Of a stretch of DNA of 45,993 nucleotides, positions 1 to 8,051 are shown one piece after another. This stretch comes from M30B80 sp965656935 (GTDB lineage Bacteria; Pseudomonadota; Alphaproteobacteria; Rhodobacterales; Rhodobacteraceae): contig CBFHMG010000016.1 in assembly GCA_965656935.1 (NCBI GenBank), forward strand, positions 1 to 45,993. Direction: 5' to 3'. Position 1 is the first letter of the stretch. Each line of letters begins with the position of its first letter. The notes beneath the pieces are model-generated. The model saw nothing but the letters and a program-made list of their open reading frames with translations. It ran no database searches and was not told the origin of the DNA. The position numbers and the translations under genes are program-made.

Positions 1-641
1 GCCCCCTCAACCGCCGTTTTGACGGGTGATCCGGTGATCAGCCCCGCTTCTTCGCAATTCACATATAGCGTGGCCCGCTCATGCGAGAGCAAAGCGCGCA
101 ACCGCTCGGCCTTACCGGGCGAGGCGGGGGCAAGACGCAAATCAGCCGCCATGAATAACTCGCTCTGCGCAATCGCGGCCAGAAGTTCGGTGGTCAAATT
201 CCCGTCCAGCGCAATCAACCCGTCCCATGGCGCGCGCTCATCGCCAAGCCTGCCATCGGCCAGCGGGGCCAGAATATCCGCGCCCGCAGCCTCCAGCGAA
301 TGCGCATCCGCCAAGGCCGCCGTCAGATGCCCCTGCGCTTCAATCGCCATATATTGGTCGGTTGGCAAATCGGGGCTTAGCGTCATGTAATCCACCAAGA
401 GCCCCATTTCACGGCAGCGCTGGAGCAATTCCGCTCCCTCACGATCCTCACCCACAACCGAGATCAGGGCAGGGCGCATCCCGAATTGCGCCAAGGTCAT
501 CGCAATATTCAGCGCCACACCGCCAGGCAACCGCGTGATCCGCCCTGGCTTGTCATTGCCAAGCTCCATACCCAGATCGGTCCGCCCGATAATATCCCAC
601 AGCACCGAGCCGATGCATAAAATGTCAGGTTTGATATCCAT
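1..641 (-). CDS. psuK: PfkB-family sugar kinase, probable pseudouridine kinase (3' end outside window)
   Basis: About 213 codons are visible; the C-terminus, which in this family holds the catalytic Asp and ATP site, lies beyond the left edge. The protein opens with DILCIGSVLWDI, followed by PGGVALNIAM, the glycine-rich substrate-binding signature of PfkB/ribokinase enzymes. Later parts (DLPTDQYMAIE, ADAHSLEAAG, DLRLAPASPGKAERL) resemble the Rhodobacteraceae kinases annotated as pseudouridine kinases, which phosphorylate pseudouridine before its cleavage by PsuG. The start is the ATG at 641, preceded by a weak AGAGC. It is divergent from rpsB. The family call is secure; the substrate is an inference, because a psuG neighbour would lie outside the window. 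Confidence 0.72.
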   Translation of the reverse strand, partial: MDIKPDILCIGSVLWDIIGRTDLGMELGNDKPGRITRLPGGVALNIAMTLAQFGMRPALISVVGEDREGAELLQRCREMGLLVDYMTLSPDLPTDQYMAIEAQGHLTAALADAHSLEAAGADILAPLADGRLGDERAPWDGLIALDGNLTTELLAAIAQSELFMAADLRLAPASPGKAERLRALLSHERATLYVNCEEAGLITGSPVKTAVEG

Positions 642-793
642 ATAAATGCTCTAGCGCTACGCCCGCCAAGGGTCCAGAGAGGGGTCCATCTTTGCTTCTC
701 AAATACTTTCCAAAACCAGCCATCCTGACCCGCCTTCAGGGGCAGGGGCGCAGCCGCTGCAAAGGCACCGCACCAAGCCCCGCAAAATAAGGG

Positions 794-822
794 TTGCACT
801 GCCCAGATATATCCCCTAAACG
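794..822 (+). promoter_or_regulatory. Candidate rpsB promoter in the 642-950 intergenic region
   Basis: TTGCAC at 794-799 and TAAACG at 817-822 are 17 bases apart, about 130 bases before rpsB. The -10 is poor, so this is only a candidate. I see no gene or other clear structure in the rest of 642-950, which must also hold the divergent promoter for the kinase gene. Confidence 0.3.
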
Positions 823-950
823 GCGCGCACTTCACAGGCGGAGGCGGGCCCTCGGGGGAGACATCCCTGATCAGGTCCACCGGTTGGGTCCATGCATGCA
901 GCATGTTTCCCTATCCTCCGCTCAGGCGCAAACCGGAAAAGGAATGGAAC

Positions 951-1751
951 ATGGCGCTTCCCGATTTCTCCATGCGTCAGCTTTTGGAAGCTGGCGTTCA
1001 CTTTGGTCACCAGAAACACCGCTGGAACCCCCGTATGGCCCCGTATATCTACGGCGAGCGTAACGGCATCCACATCATGGACCTCACACAAACCGTTGAT
1101 TTGCTTGATCAAGCTCTTCAGGTTGTTCGTGACACCGTGGCCAAGGGCGGCCGCATCCTCTTTGTTGGCACCAAGCGTCAGGCACAGCGCCCGATCGCCG
1201 ATGCCGCTGAGCGTTGCGCACAATATTACATGAACCACCGTTGGCTGGGTGGCACGCTGACCAACTGGCAGACCGTGTCTAACTCGATCAACCGTCTCAA
1301 GCAGATCGATGAGGCCATGGAAAATGGCGTTGAAGGTCTGACCAAGAAAGAACGCCTCGGCATGGAGCGTGACCAGATCAAGCTTGAAGCATCGCTTGGC
1401 GGGATCCGCGAAATGGGCGGCGTGCCTGATCTTCTTTTCGTCATCGACGTGAACAAGGAAGACCTCGCCATCCTCGAGGCCAAAAAGCTCGGCATTCCCG
1501 TGGTTGCTGTCGTTGACACCAATTGCTCGCCTGCTGGCGTTGATTACATCATTCCTGGCAATGATGACGCGGCTCGTGCGATCTCACTCTATTGCGATCT
1601 CGTTGCGCGTGCAGCGCTTGACGGCATGTCCACACAGCTTGAATCGGCTGGTGTTGATATCGGTGCATTGGAAGATGCAGCGGTTGAAGAGGCTGTCGTT
1701 GAAGAAGCCCCCGCAGAAGAAGCCGCCGCTGAGGCACCAGCTGAAAGCTGA
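951..1751 (+). CDS. rpsB: 30S ribosomal protein S2
   Basis: This 266-residue protein of the small ribosomal subunit begins MALPDFSMRQLLEAGVHFGH, the hallmark start of bacterial S2, and has the typical HHRWLGGTLTNW and PVVAVVDTNCSP segments. The reading frame is open from 903, but the ATG at 951 has AAGGAA eight bases upstream and matches the family start. The last ~30 residues form an Ala/Glu-rich acidic tail (AEEAAAEAPAES end), a common alphaproteobacterial extension. It is followed 81 bases later by tsf, the usual rpsB-tsf operon, with the only strong terminator after tsf. Confidence 0.98.
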   Translation: MALPDFSMRQLLEAGVHFGHQKHRWNPRMAPYIYGERNGIHIMDLTQTVDLLDQALQVVRDTVAKGGRILFVGTKRQAQRPIADAAERCAQYYMNHRWLGGTLTNWQTVSNSINRLKQIDEAMENGVEGLTKKERLGMERDQIKLEASLGGIREMGGVPDLLFVIDVNKEDLAILEAKKLGIPVVAVVDTNCSPAGVDYIIPGNDDAARAISLYCDLVARAALDGMSTQLESAGVDIGALEDAAVEEAVVEEAPAEEAAAEAPAES

Positions 1752-1832
1752 TCGGCAGGCTTTGTCACGTATTTGACATTTGGGCCGGATATATGCCGGC
1801 CCAATCATCCATAAAATCAGGAGAATTCAACC

Positions 1833-2708
1833 ATGGCAATTACAGCTGCAATGGTGAAGGAACTGCGCGAAATGAGCGGCGCAGGCATGATGGACGCCAA
1901 GAAGGCGCTCACCGAAACAGATGGTGACATGGAGGCCGCGATTGACTGGCTCCGCACCAAAGGTCTGGCGAAAGCGGCCAAGAAATCGGGCCGTACGGCG
2001 GCCGAAGGTCTTGTCGCTGTCACCATGAAAGATGGCACAGCCGTTGCCGTCGAAGTGAACTCGGAAACCGACTTTGTTGGTAAAAACGCCGAGTTTCAGG
2101 GCATGGTTGCCGATATCGCAACTGCCGCTCTGGGTGTTGACGATGTTGAGGCGCTCAAAGCGGCCGAGATTGACGGCAAGCCTGTCGAGACTGTGATTAC
2201 CGATGCAATCGCCAAAATCGGCGAGAATATGGATCTGCGCCGCATGGCAAAGATCTCGGGCGAACAGGTTGTGACCTATGTGCATAACGCGGCCACCGAT
2301 GGCATGGGTCGTATCGGTGTTCTGGTTGCGATCAAGGGCGACAATGCGGCCTTCGCACGTCAGGTTGCCATGCATGTTGCGGCTGTGAACCCTGCCTCGC
2401 TGAACGAGGGTGATCTTGACCCTGCAATCGTCGAGAAGGAGCGTCAGGTCCAGATGGATATCGCACGTGAATCGGGCAAGCCCGAAGCCGTGATCGAGAA
2501 GATGATCGTTGGCCGCATGCAGAAATTCCTCTCGGAAGTCACGCTTGTGAACCAGCAATTCGTTGTGAACCCCGATCTGACCGTGGCTGCGGCTGCCGCT
2601 GAAGCAGGTGTTGAAATCACCGGTTTCGTGCGTCTTGAGGTTGGCGAAGGCATCGAAGTCGAAAAAGAAGATTTCGCTGCAGAGGTCGCCAAAGTCTCCA
2701 AGGGCTGA
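1833..2708 (+). CDS. tsf: Elongation factor Ts
   Basis: EF-Ts is the guanine nucleotide exchange factor that recycles EF-Tu during translation. The 291-residue protein has the N-terminal UBA-like domain (MVKELREMSGAGMMDAKKAL), the core motif SETDFVGKN and the C-terminal dimerisation part with SEVTLVNQQFV. The ATG is preceded by AGGAG at ideal spacing. It is the second gene of the rpsB-tsf operon and is closed by the hairpin at 2752-2787. Full length; nothing unusual. Confidence 0.98.
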   Translation: MAITAAMVKELREMSGAGMMDAKKALTETDGDMEAAIDWLRTKGLAKAAKKSGRTAAEGLVAVTMKDGTAVAVEVNSETDFVGKNAEFQGMVADIATAALGVDDVEALKAAEIDGKPVETVITDAIAKIGENMDLRRMAKISGEQVVTYVHNAATDGMGRIGVLVAIKGDNAAFARQVAMHVAAVNPASLNEGDLDPAIVEKERQVQMDIARESGKPEAVIEKMIVGRMQKFLSEVTLVNQQFVVNPDLTVAAAAAEAGVEITGFVRLEVGEGIEVEKEDFAAEVAKVSKG

Positions 2709-2751
2709 TCCATAGGGCAGGGCGGGGCAAGCCCGCCTGCTTCAAACAAAA

Positions 2752-2792
2752 AAACGGCGCTGCCTAGGGAACAAGGCAGCGCCGTTTCTTTT
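2752..2792 (+). terminator. Rho-independent terminator of rpsB-tsf
   Basis: A perfect 14-base-pair stem (2752-2765 with 2774-2787) has an 8-base loop and is followed by a T-rich run. It sits 43 bases after the tsf stop. Confidence 0.93.
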
Positions 2793-2956
2793 CTTTACCG
2801 CTGTGGGACTAGGCGCACAGCCGATAATGAAAAAACCGTGCAGACTGGCGAAAATACATCCAATACACGGTCAGAAATCAGGGCAAACACACACCCCCCG
2901 TCCTAGGCCAAAATTGCCCACACTCACGGACCATCTCAGGATGAGGGTTAACGCTA

Positions 2957-2983
2957 GGTAAGGAAAGTGTGGAAATCCTTACC
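2957..2983. repeat. Inverted repeat between tsf and the LuxR-type gene
   Basis: GGTAAGGA (2957-2964) and TCCTTACC (2976-2983) are perfect 8-base arms around 11 bases. No T-run follows on either strand, so a terminator is not convincing; a protein-binding site is possible. The rest of 2793-3036 shows no gene that I can support. Confidence 0.45.
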
Positions 2984-3036
2984 AAGGTCTTAATTCAGGG
3001 CAAATCAAGGATGTGACCCGCGCTTATTGGGGTGCC

Positions 3037-3789
3037 TCACTCAGGAAGCGATCGGAAAATCTGGTTTAAAACCGAGGCCTTACGCACCGCTTGTGCTGTG
3101 GTCGAAACTGAAAGGCTTTCGCGCGCTCCGCGCAGGTGTTTTTCAATAGTAGGAATTTTACGCCCCAAAATGGTGGCGATATCCTGCATGCTTTTGCCAT
3201 TGGCCACCAGTTCCAGCACCTCGGCCTGACGGTCGGTCAGCTTTTGTTGCTTCAATGAGGCGGGAAGCTGCATGATGCACAGATGGGCTACGTGACAAAA
3301 TGTTTGAATCTCATCGCCATGCTCGGCCCAAATCCTATCGGCTTCTTCCTGTGTTATGCCCTTGCGCGCGCATAGGCCAAAGCCTGCATTGGCGTTTGTC
3401 ATTGCAACGGGCAGGCTTACCGTAAATCCGACCGCAATCTCGTGTTTTTTGTTCACCGCCGCTATGCGACGCAGCCCGTCCGTCAGGCCCTCCGCTTGAA
3501 TTTCGTCCCATACGGTCTTCCAGCTGGTCGCGCCCACATTTCGGGTTGCCCATTTCATCAAGGGTCCATGGCGATAGACCCCCGAATAGACATATTCATC
3601 GACATAGGTTTGGCCGTAATTGGTCAGAAACAATGCGTCTTCTGGTGAAACCATGCCGCCGGGCCGCGTTGCGAAGGCGTTATAGGCATAGAACACACGG
3701 TCAAAGCCATAATCCTTCATCACTTCAAGATGAAAGGCCCACACATCTTCAATGCTGCGCGCGGCCAGATAGGTCTTGAGGCGTTTCAT
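3037..3789 (-). CDS. LuxR-family transcriptional regulator (quorum-sensing type, orphan)
   Basis: The 250-residue protein has an N-terminal autoinducer-binding-like domain (about residues 15-165) and a C-terminal GerE/LuxR helix-turn-helix (about 186-245: LTDRQAEVLELVANGKS, then IATILGRKIPTIEKHL). The frame is open further upstream, but the ATG at 3789 overlaps the aroQ stop as TAATG, which implies translational coupling and fits the family length. No luxI-type synthase is in the window. In the ligand domain the Asp of the usual D-P pair that contacts acyl-homoserine lactones appears to be Gly (RHGPLMKW), while the downstream Trp (TSWKTV) is kept. It may sense a different ligand or none. The targets are unknown. 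Confidence 0.85.
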   Translation of the reverse strand: MKRLKTYLAARSIEDVWAFHLEVMKDYGFDRVFYAYNAFATRPGGMVSPEDALFLTNYGQTYVDEYVYSGVYRHGPLMKWATRNVGATSWKTVWDEIQAEGLTDGLRRIAAVNKKHEIAVGFTVSLPVAMTNANAGFGLCARKGITQEEADRIWAEHGDEIQTFCHVAHLCIMQLPASLKQQKLTDRQAEVLELVANGKSMQDIATILGRKIPTIEKHLRGARESLSVSTTAQAVRKASVLNQIFRSLPE

Positions 3790-4235
3790 TATTTGGCAGT
3801 CTCGGCGGTTAAATGGCGTACCATGGCTTGCAAGGCGAGGGGGTAGCCCGCCGCGCCAAAGCCTTGGATCACGCCCAGACAAACAGCCGCCATATAAGAG
3901 TGATGGCGGAATTCTTCGCGGGCATGGGTGTTCGACAAATGCAGCTCGATCACGGGCAGGCCGATCCCTGCAATCGCATCGCGCAGCGCGACAGAGCTAT
4001 GGGTATAAGCGCCCGCATTGATCACGATCCCGTCCGAGACACCGCGCGCGGCATGGATGGCATCCACCAATGCACCTTCATGATTGCTCTGCTGAAAGGA
4101 CAGATCAAATCCGAGCGCTTGGGCCGTCTGCTGGCAGCTGGCCTCGATATCAGCCAAGCTGGTATGGCCATAAATTTCGGGTTCCCGCGTGCCGAGAAGG
4201 TTCAAATTCGGACCGTTGAGAACAAGAATATGCAT
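3789..4235 (-). CDS. aroQ: 3-dehydroquinate dehydratase, type II
   Basis: This enzyme converts 3-dehydroquinate to 3-dehydroshikimate in the shikimate pathway; type II enzymes are cytosolic dodecamers. The 148-residue protein shows the family start ILVLNGPNLNLLGTREPEIYG (catalytic Tyr and lid Arg), the QSNHEG motif, NAGAYTHSSVALRDAI and the catalytic His in ELHLSNTHAREEFRH. Length is normal. It precedes and overlaps the LuxR-type regulator gene by one base, so the two are probably one operon. Dehydroshikimate can also feed protocatechuate metabolism in some bacteria, but nothing here shows that link. Confidence 0.97.
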   Translation of the reverse strand: MHILVLNGPNLNLLGTREPEIYGHTSLADIEASCQQTAQALGFDLSFQQSNHEGALVDAIHAARGVSDGIVINAGAYTHSSVALRDAIAGIGLPVIELHLSNTHAREEFRHHSYMAAVCLGVIQGFGAAGYPLALQAMVRHLTAETAK

Positions 4236-4346
4236 GTCTAACCCTTTGAGATCACGTGACCTGATGCTTTTTGAACAAACTGATCCAAAAAGTCACGCGC
4301 TATTGGCGGGGTCAGGGGAAAGGGTAGGGCATATGTGTCTTTCTTC

Positions 4347-5051
4347 TCAGACCCATCTGTGGGCTTTTTTCACCTTTTGCGGCGCCGGATTGGCGGTTTC
4401 TTCAATACGCGGAACAGTTGCCCAAAGCTCCTCATCCAGCGAGGCGGCACCCAATTGCAGCAGCGCGCTATCTTGATTTGCGGCCATGGCCAGCAAAAGC
4501 GCCACTTCATCTTTGGTCAGAACGAACTGACCGTCGGTCTCAGATCGCAGATGTCGTGTGGATGAAGAATTTGGCGCAACATTCTCGGAAAGCTTCGTAA
4601 TTCCGAAATGCCCAATCAGGTCGCCAGCCTTGATCATCGCGTTTGGCGCGCCGAACCAAAGCTCCAGCAATGCGCCTGAGGCCGAGATCAGATGTTCCGA
4701 GGCCACCTCGATCGTTGTCAAAGGGCAGCCATTGCCAAAAGCGCCGGCAGGGATGTTGACCCATGTGATCCCATCAGCCTGAAAAGAAGACTGCGCTGTT
4801 TTCGTCGAGAACATCGACGCCAAGTCTTTCGANNNNNNNNNNNNNNNNNNNNNNNNNNNNNNNNNNNNNNNNNNNNNNNNNNNNNNNNNNNNNNNNNNNN
4901 NNNNNNNNNNNNNNNNNNNNNNNNNNNNNNNNTTGACCCATGTGATCCCATCAGCCTGAAAAGAAGACTGCGCTGTTTTCGTCGAGAACATCGACGCCAA
5001 GTCTTTCGACTCGAATACATAATCTGCAAACAGGTTTTGTGGTTCGTTCAT
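4347..5051 (-). CDS. Uncharacterised protein, interrupted by an artificial assembly gap
   Basis: I do not recognise this protein. The ATG at 5051 (MNEPQNLFADYVFES) is favoured over the GTG at 5069 because AAAAGGGTG precedes it at good spacing. The frame runs through 100 Ns, and the 77 bases on either side of the gap are identical. Collapsing one copy plus the Ns removes 177 bases, exactly 59 codons, and gives an uninterrupted 175-residue protein. No signal peptide or membrane segment is visible. Visible pieces include SKDLASMFSTKT, an alanine-rich segment after the gap (GALLELWFGAPNAMIK) and a basic C-terminal end (KVKKAHRWV). It lies between aroQ and pcaF, both on the same strand, with clear spaces on each side. 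Confidence 0.7.
   Translation of the reverse strand: MNEPQNLFADYVFESKDLASMFSTKTAQSSFQADGITWVXXXXXXXXXXXXXXXXXXXXXXXXXXXXXXXXXXSKDLASMFSTKTAQSSFQADGITWVNIPAGAFGNGCPLTTIEVASEHLISASGALLELWFGAPNAMIKAGDLIGHFGITKLSENVAPNSSSTRHLRSETDGQFVLTKDEVALLLAMAANQDSALLQLGAASLDEELWATVPRIEETANPAPQKVKKAHRWV
4756..5009. other. Scaffold gap: 77-base direct repeat flanking 100 Ns
   Basis: Bases 4756-4832 are identical to 4933-5009, and 4833-4932 are exactly 100 Ns. An overlap of 77 bases is a typical assembler k-mer length, and 100 Ns is a typical placeholder for unknown gap size. The likely truth is one continuous copy. Confidence 0.9.
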
Positions 5052-5231
5052 TGGTTTCACCCTTTTCACCTAGCGACAGGCTTCTCCCGCCGCATAAGTA
5101 AATTTGCAGGGCAATCGCGCAAATCTAAGGATCGAAATGGGAAAGTTCATGTCCCAAGCGCGCTTGACCTCTACGAGGTGCGATCCTTACCAGTTTTAGA
5201 AAATTTTTATTCAATAACAAATGCTTGTCCC

Positions 5232-5261
5232 AATTCCAGCTTGATCGGGCGTGCTGGAATT
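5232..5261. repeat. Inverted repeat downstream of pcaF
   Basis: AATTCCAGC (5232-5240) and GCTGGAATT (5253-5261) are perfect 9-base arms with a 12-base loop, 68 bases after the pcaF stop on the minus strand. There is no direct T-tract, so it could end the pca transcript only weakly. The rest of 5070-5328 holds no supportable gene. Confidence 0.4.
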
Positions 5262-5328
5262 TGGGCGTCAATGGGGCAGAAGGCTTGCCTGCGCGCCAAG
5301 GAGAGGCGAAAAAGATGTGGCAGATGGG

Positions 5329-6531
5329 TTAAAGCGCCTCGAGCGCGATGGCTATTCCCTGACCCACGCCGATACACATGGTGCAAAGCGCGCGTTTGCC
5401 GCCCTTCACCCCAAGCTCCAACGCTGCTGAGCCCGTGATCCGTGCGCCCGACATCCCCAATGGATGGCCCAATGCAATCGCCCCGCCATTGGGGTTCACG
5501 CGGGGGTCATCATCGGCAATGCCAAGCCTGCGCAAGGTCGCAAGCCCCTGTGCGGCGAAAGCCTCGTTCAATTCGATCACGTCGAAATCCGCGGCGCTAA
5601 GGCCCAAACGTGCCAGCAGTTTTTCGGAGGCAGGCGCGGGCCCGATCCCCATGATGCGAGGGGCCACACCTGCGGTAGCCCCCCCCAAGATACGCGCGAT
5701 CGGGGTCAGGCCATGGGCCTTTACGGCGGCCTGCGATGCGATGATCAAGGCGGCCGCGCCATCATTCACGCCCGAGGCATTGCCCGCCGTGACCGAGCCA
5801 CCGGCACGAAACGGCGCGCGCAATTTGGCGAGGTCTTCCAATGTCGTGGCGGGGCGGGGGTGTTCATCCTGATCGACGATCTTGGGCTCACCCTTGCGCT
5901 GCGGGATCGCCACGGGGGTGATCTCTTGCGCCAAACGCCCGCTCTCCATCGCGGCCCCCGCCTTGACCTGCGAGCGATGCGCGAAGGCATCCTGATCCTC
6001 GCGCGAGATGTCGTAATCTTCGGCCACGTTCTCGGCGGTCTCTGGCATGGAATCGACGCCGTATTGCGCCTCCATCACAGGGTTCACAAAGCGCCAGCCG
6101 ATGGTGGTGTCATATACGGCATTGGCGCGGGAATAGGCGCTTTCGGCCTTGGGCATGACGAAGGGCGCACGGCTCATGCTTTCCACGCCGCCCGCGATCA
6201 TCATCTCGGCCTCGCCCGCCTTGATCGCGCGGGCCGCCGTGATCACCGCATCCATCCCAGAGCCGCAGAGCCTGTTCATCGTCGTGGCAGGCACGCTTTC
6301 GGGCAGGCCTGCCAGAAGCGCCGACATGCGCGCCACATTGCGGTTATCTTCGCCAGCCTGATTGGCGCAGCCATAAATCACCTCATCCAGCGCGGCCCAA
6401 TCCAGATCATGTTTTGCCATCAATGCCTTGATCGGAACAGCGCCCAGATCATCGGCGCGGACCGACGCGAGGGAGCCACCAAACCGCCCGATTGGGGTGC
6501 GGATATAGTCGCAGATAAAGACGTCACGCAT
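5329..6531 (-). CDS. pcaF: Beta-ketoadipyl-CoA thiolase (3-oxoadipyl-CoA thiolase)
   Basis: This enzyme cleaves 3-oxoadipyl-CoA with CoA to succinyl-CoA and acetyl-CoA, the last step of the beta-ketoadipate pathway. The 400-residue protein is a complete thiolase: the nucleophile is Cys89 in NRLCGSGMDAV, with the NEAFAAQ motif, His356 in GGAIALGHPLGMSGAR and Cys386 in CTMCIGVGQG. Thiolases are hard to split by substrate from sequence alone. Here the three-base gap to pcaJ and the overlapping pcaI make the pathway assignment strong. It is the last gene of pcaIJF. Confidence 0.95.
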   Translation of the reverse strand: MRDVFICDYIRTPIGRFGGSLASVRADDLGAVPIKALMAKHDLDWAALDEVIYGCANQAGEDNRNVARMSALLAGLPESVPATTMNRLCGSGMDAVITAARAIKAGEAEMMIAGGVESMSRAPFVMPKAESAYSRANAVYDTTIGWRFVNPVMEAQYGVDSMPETAENVAEDYDISREDQDAFAHRSQVKAGAAMESGRLAQEITPVAIPQRKGEPKIVDQDEHPRPATTLEDLAKLRAPFRAGGSVTAGNASGVNDGAAALIIASQAAVKAHGLTPIARILGGATAGVAPRIMGIGPAPASEKLLARLGLSAADFDVIELNEAFAAQGLATLRRLGIADDDPRVNPNGGAIALGHPLGMSGARITGSAALELGVKGGKRALCTMCIGVGQGIAIALEAL

Positions 6532-6534
6532 GGC

Positions 6535-7212
6535 TTACAGCTCCTTCGGTGTGATCAGGTCTTGAACGCCCGCATCAGTCTTGAGCGGCGCGCCCGTCAA
6601 TGATTGTAGCTCATCAAGGGAGATGGAGGGGATTTTCTCACGCAGGAGAAACGCACCCCCTTCGATATCGATCACCGCAAGCGAGCTGTAAATCCGCGTC
6701 ACGCAGCCCACGCCCGTCAGCGGGAAGCTGCAACGCTCTACCAATTTGGGCTTTCCATCCTTTGTGACATGATCGGTCAGCACCGCCACGCGTTTGGCTC
6801 CATGGACCAGATCCATCGCGCCGCCCACGGCAGGCACCCCTTTTGAGCCGACGCGCCAATTGGCCAGATCGCCGTTTTGCGCCACCTGATAGGCCCCAAG
6901 GATCGCCACATCCAGATGTCCGCCGCGCACCATGGCAAAGCTATCGGCGTGGTGGAAAATCGCAGCGCCTGGGTTCAGGGTAACGGCCTTTTTGCCTGCA
7001 TTGATCAGGTCCCAATCCTCTGAGCCGGGGGCAGGGGCCTCGCCAAAACCAAGAATGCCGTTCTCGGTGTGAAAGATCGCCTCGCGCCCTTCGGGTTGGT
7101 ATTTTGCCACCATTTCGGGAAAGCCGATGCCCAGATTGACATAAGCGCCATCCTCAATGTCTTGCGCGGCGCGCCAAGCGATTTGCGCATTGGTCAGTTT
7201 CTCATAAGCCAT
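6535..7212 (-). CDS. pcaJ: 3-oxoadipate CoA-transferase, subunit B
   Basis: With PcaI this subunit transfers CoA from succinyl-CoA to 3-oxoadipate. The 225-residue protein is of the CoA-transferase family I beta type. Its catalytic Glu50 sits in FHTENGILGFG, and GGHLDVAILGAYQVA and CVTRIYSSLAVIDI are typical. The ATG at 7212 overlaps the pcaI stop as TGATG, which points to translational coupling for a 1:1 complex; the preceding TTG (7215) is less likely. It is the middle gene of pcaIJF. Confidence 0.95.
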   Translation of the reverse strand: MAYEKLTNAQIAWRAAQDIEDGAYVNLGIGFPEMVAKYQPEGREAIFHTENGILGFGEAPAPGSEDWDLINAGKKAVTLNPGAAIFHHADSFAMVRGGHLDVAILGAYQVAQNGDLANWRVGSKGVPAVGGAMDLVHGAKRVAVLTDHVTKDGKPKLVERCSFPLTGVGCVTRIYSSLAVIDIEGGAFLLREKIPSISLDELQSLTGAPLKTDAGVQDLITPKEL

Positions 7213-7931
7213 CAATACACCTCGCCCGCGCGCACGCGGTCTTCTTCCTGAATGGGGGTCGCCATTTCCACCACCTTTTGCACGAACAGGCCGGGCGTGA
7301 TGACATCGACAGGGTCAATCCCGCCCAAGGGCATGATTTTGCTTGCCTGAACAATGGTTTGGCTGGCTGCCATCGCCATCAACGGATTGAAATTGCGTGC
7401 TGCCAATCGGTAGGTCAAATTGCCATGCGGGTCGGCTTGCTCGGCCTTCACAAAGGCGAAATCGGCCTTGAGCCAGCGTTCCTGCACGTAAGGGCGGCCC
7501 TCGAACTCTTCCACGGGTTTGCCCACAGCCAGATCGGTGCCGAAACTTGTGGGGGTGTAGAAAGCGGGGATGCCTGCGCCTGCGGCACGGATGCGCTCGG
7601 CAAGGGTGCCCTGCGGGACCAATTCTAGCTCAATCTCGCCCTCTAAGTATTTGTCTGTAAATGCTTTCGGGTCGCTGGTGCGCGGAAAGGAGCAGATCAT
7701 TTTCGCCACCATTCCCGCCGCGATCATCGCGGCGATCCCGATGCCACCATTGCCCGCATTATTGTTCACAACGGTCAGGTTTTTCGGGCTGCCCGTGGCG
7801 CGAAACCTGTCCACCAAGGCATGGATCAATTCGATCGGCGCGCCAGAGCCGCCAAATCCGCCGATCATCAGGCTTGCGCCATCGGGGATATCCGCGACCG
7901 CGTCGGCGAGGGTAGGGCATGTTTTATCCAA
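7212..7931 (-). CDS. pcaI: 3-oxoadipate CoA-transferase, subunit A
   Basis: This is the alpha partner of PcaJ. The core motif IPDGASLMIGGFGGSGAP and the later KNLTVVNNNAGNGG identify the family. I place the start at the TTG at 7931 (MDKTCPTLADAVADIPDG when initiated, 239 residues) because GGAGG lies eight bases upstream and the resulting N-terminus matches the family. The in-frame ATG at 8012 would add 27 residues, has no ribosome binding site, and would put the divergent regulator's operator inside the coding region. First gene of the operon, under the control region at 7995-8051. Confidence 0.92.
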   Translation of the reverse strand: MDKTCPTLADAVADIPDGASLMIGGFGGSGAPIELIHALVDRFRATGSPKNLTVVNNNAGNGGIGIAAMIAAGMVAKMICSFPRTSDPKAFTDKYLEGEIELELVPQGTLAERIRAAGAGIPAFYTPTSFGTDLAVGKPVEEFEGRPYVQERWLKADFAFVKAEQADPHGNLTYRLAARNFNPLMAMAASQTIVQASKIMPLGGIDPVDVITPGLFVQKVVEMATPIQEEDRVRAGEVY

Positions 7932-7994
7932 TTTTGCGTCCTCCGCATCTGTTGCGGTAGTCCTAGCCTTTGCCCCGTAAAGTTCCGAGGGGTT

Positions 7995-8051
7995 TTGTTC
8001 ATATATTGACATTTGTTCTATGAGCGACCTGATATGTTCGCATGATGAACA
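7995..8051. promoter_or_regulatory. Probable IclR-type operator between pcaI and the regulator gene
   Basis: TGTTC occurs three times in the same direction, starting at 7996, 8014 and 8035, and the last copy forms a palindrome with GAACA at 8047-8051 (TGTTC, 7 bases, GAACA). PcaU/PobR-type IclR regulators are known to bind a palindrome plus an extra direct repeat, and this array has that form. The palindrome covers the regulator's own start codon, which suggests autoregulation. Confidence 0.55.

Noticed and set aside
4756..5009. A genuine tandem duplication inside the gene at 4347-5051
   Set aside because: Exact 77-base identity on both sides of exactly 100 Ns is better explained by two overlapping contig ends.
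5464..6603. 379-codon plus-strand open frame opposite pcaF
   Set aside because: Shadow of the thiolase gene; His/Arg-rich with no domain.
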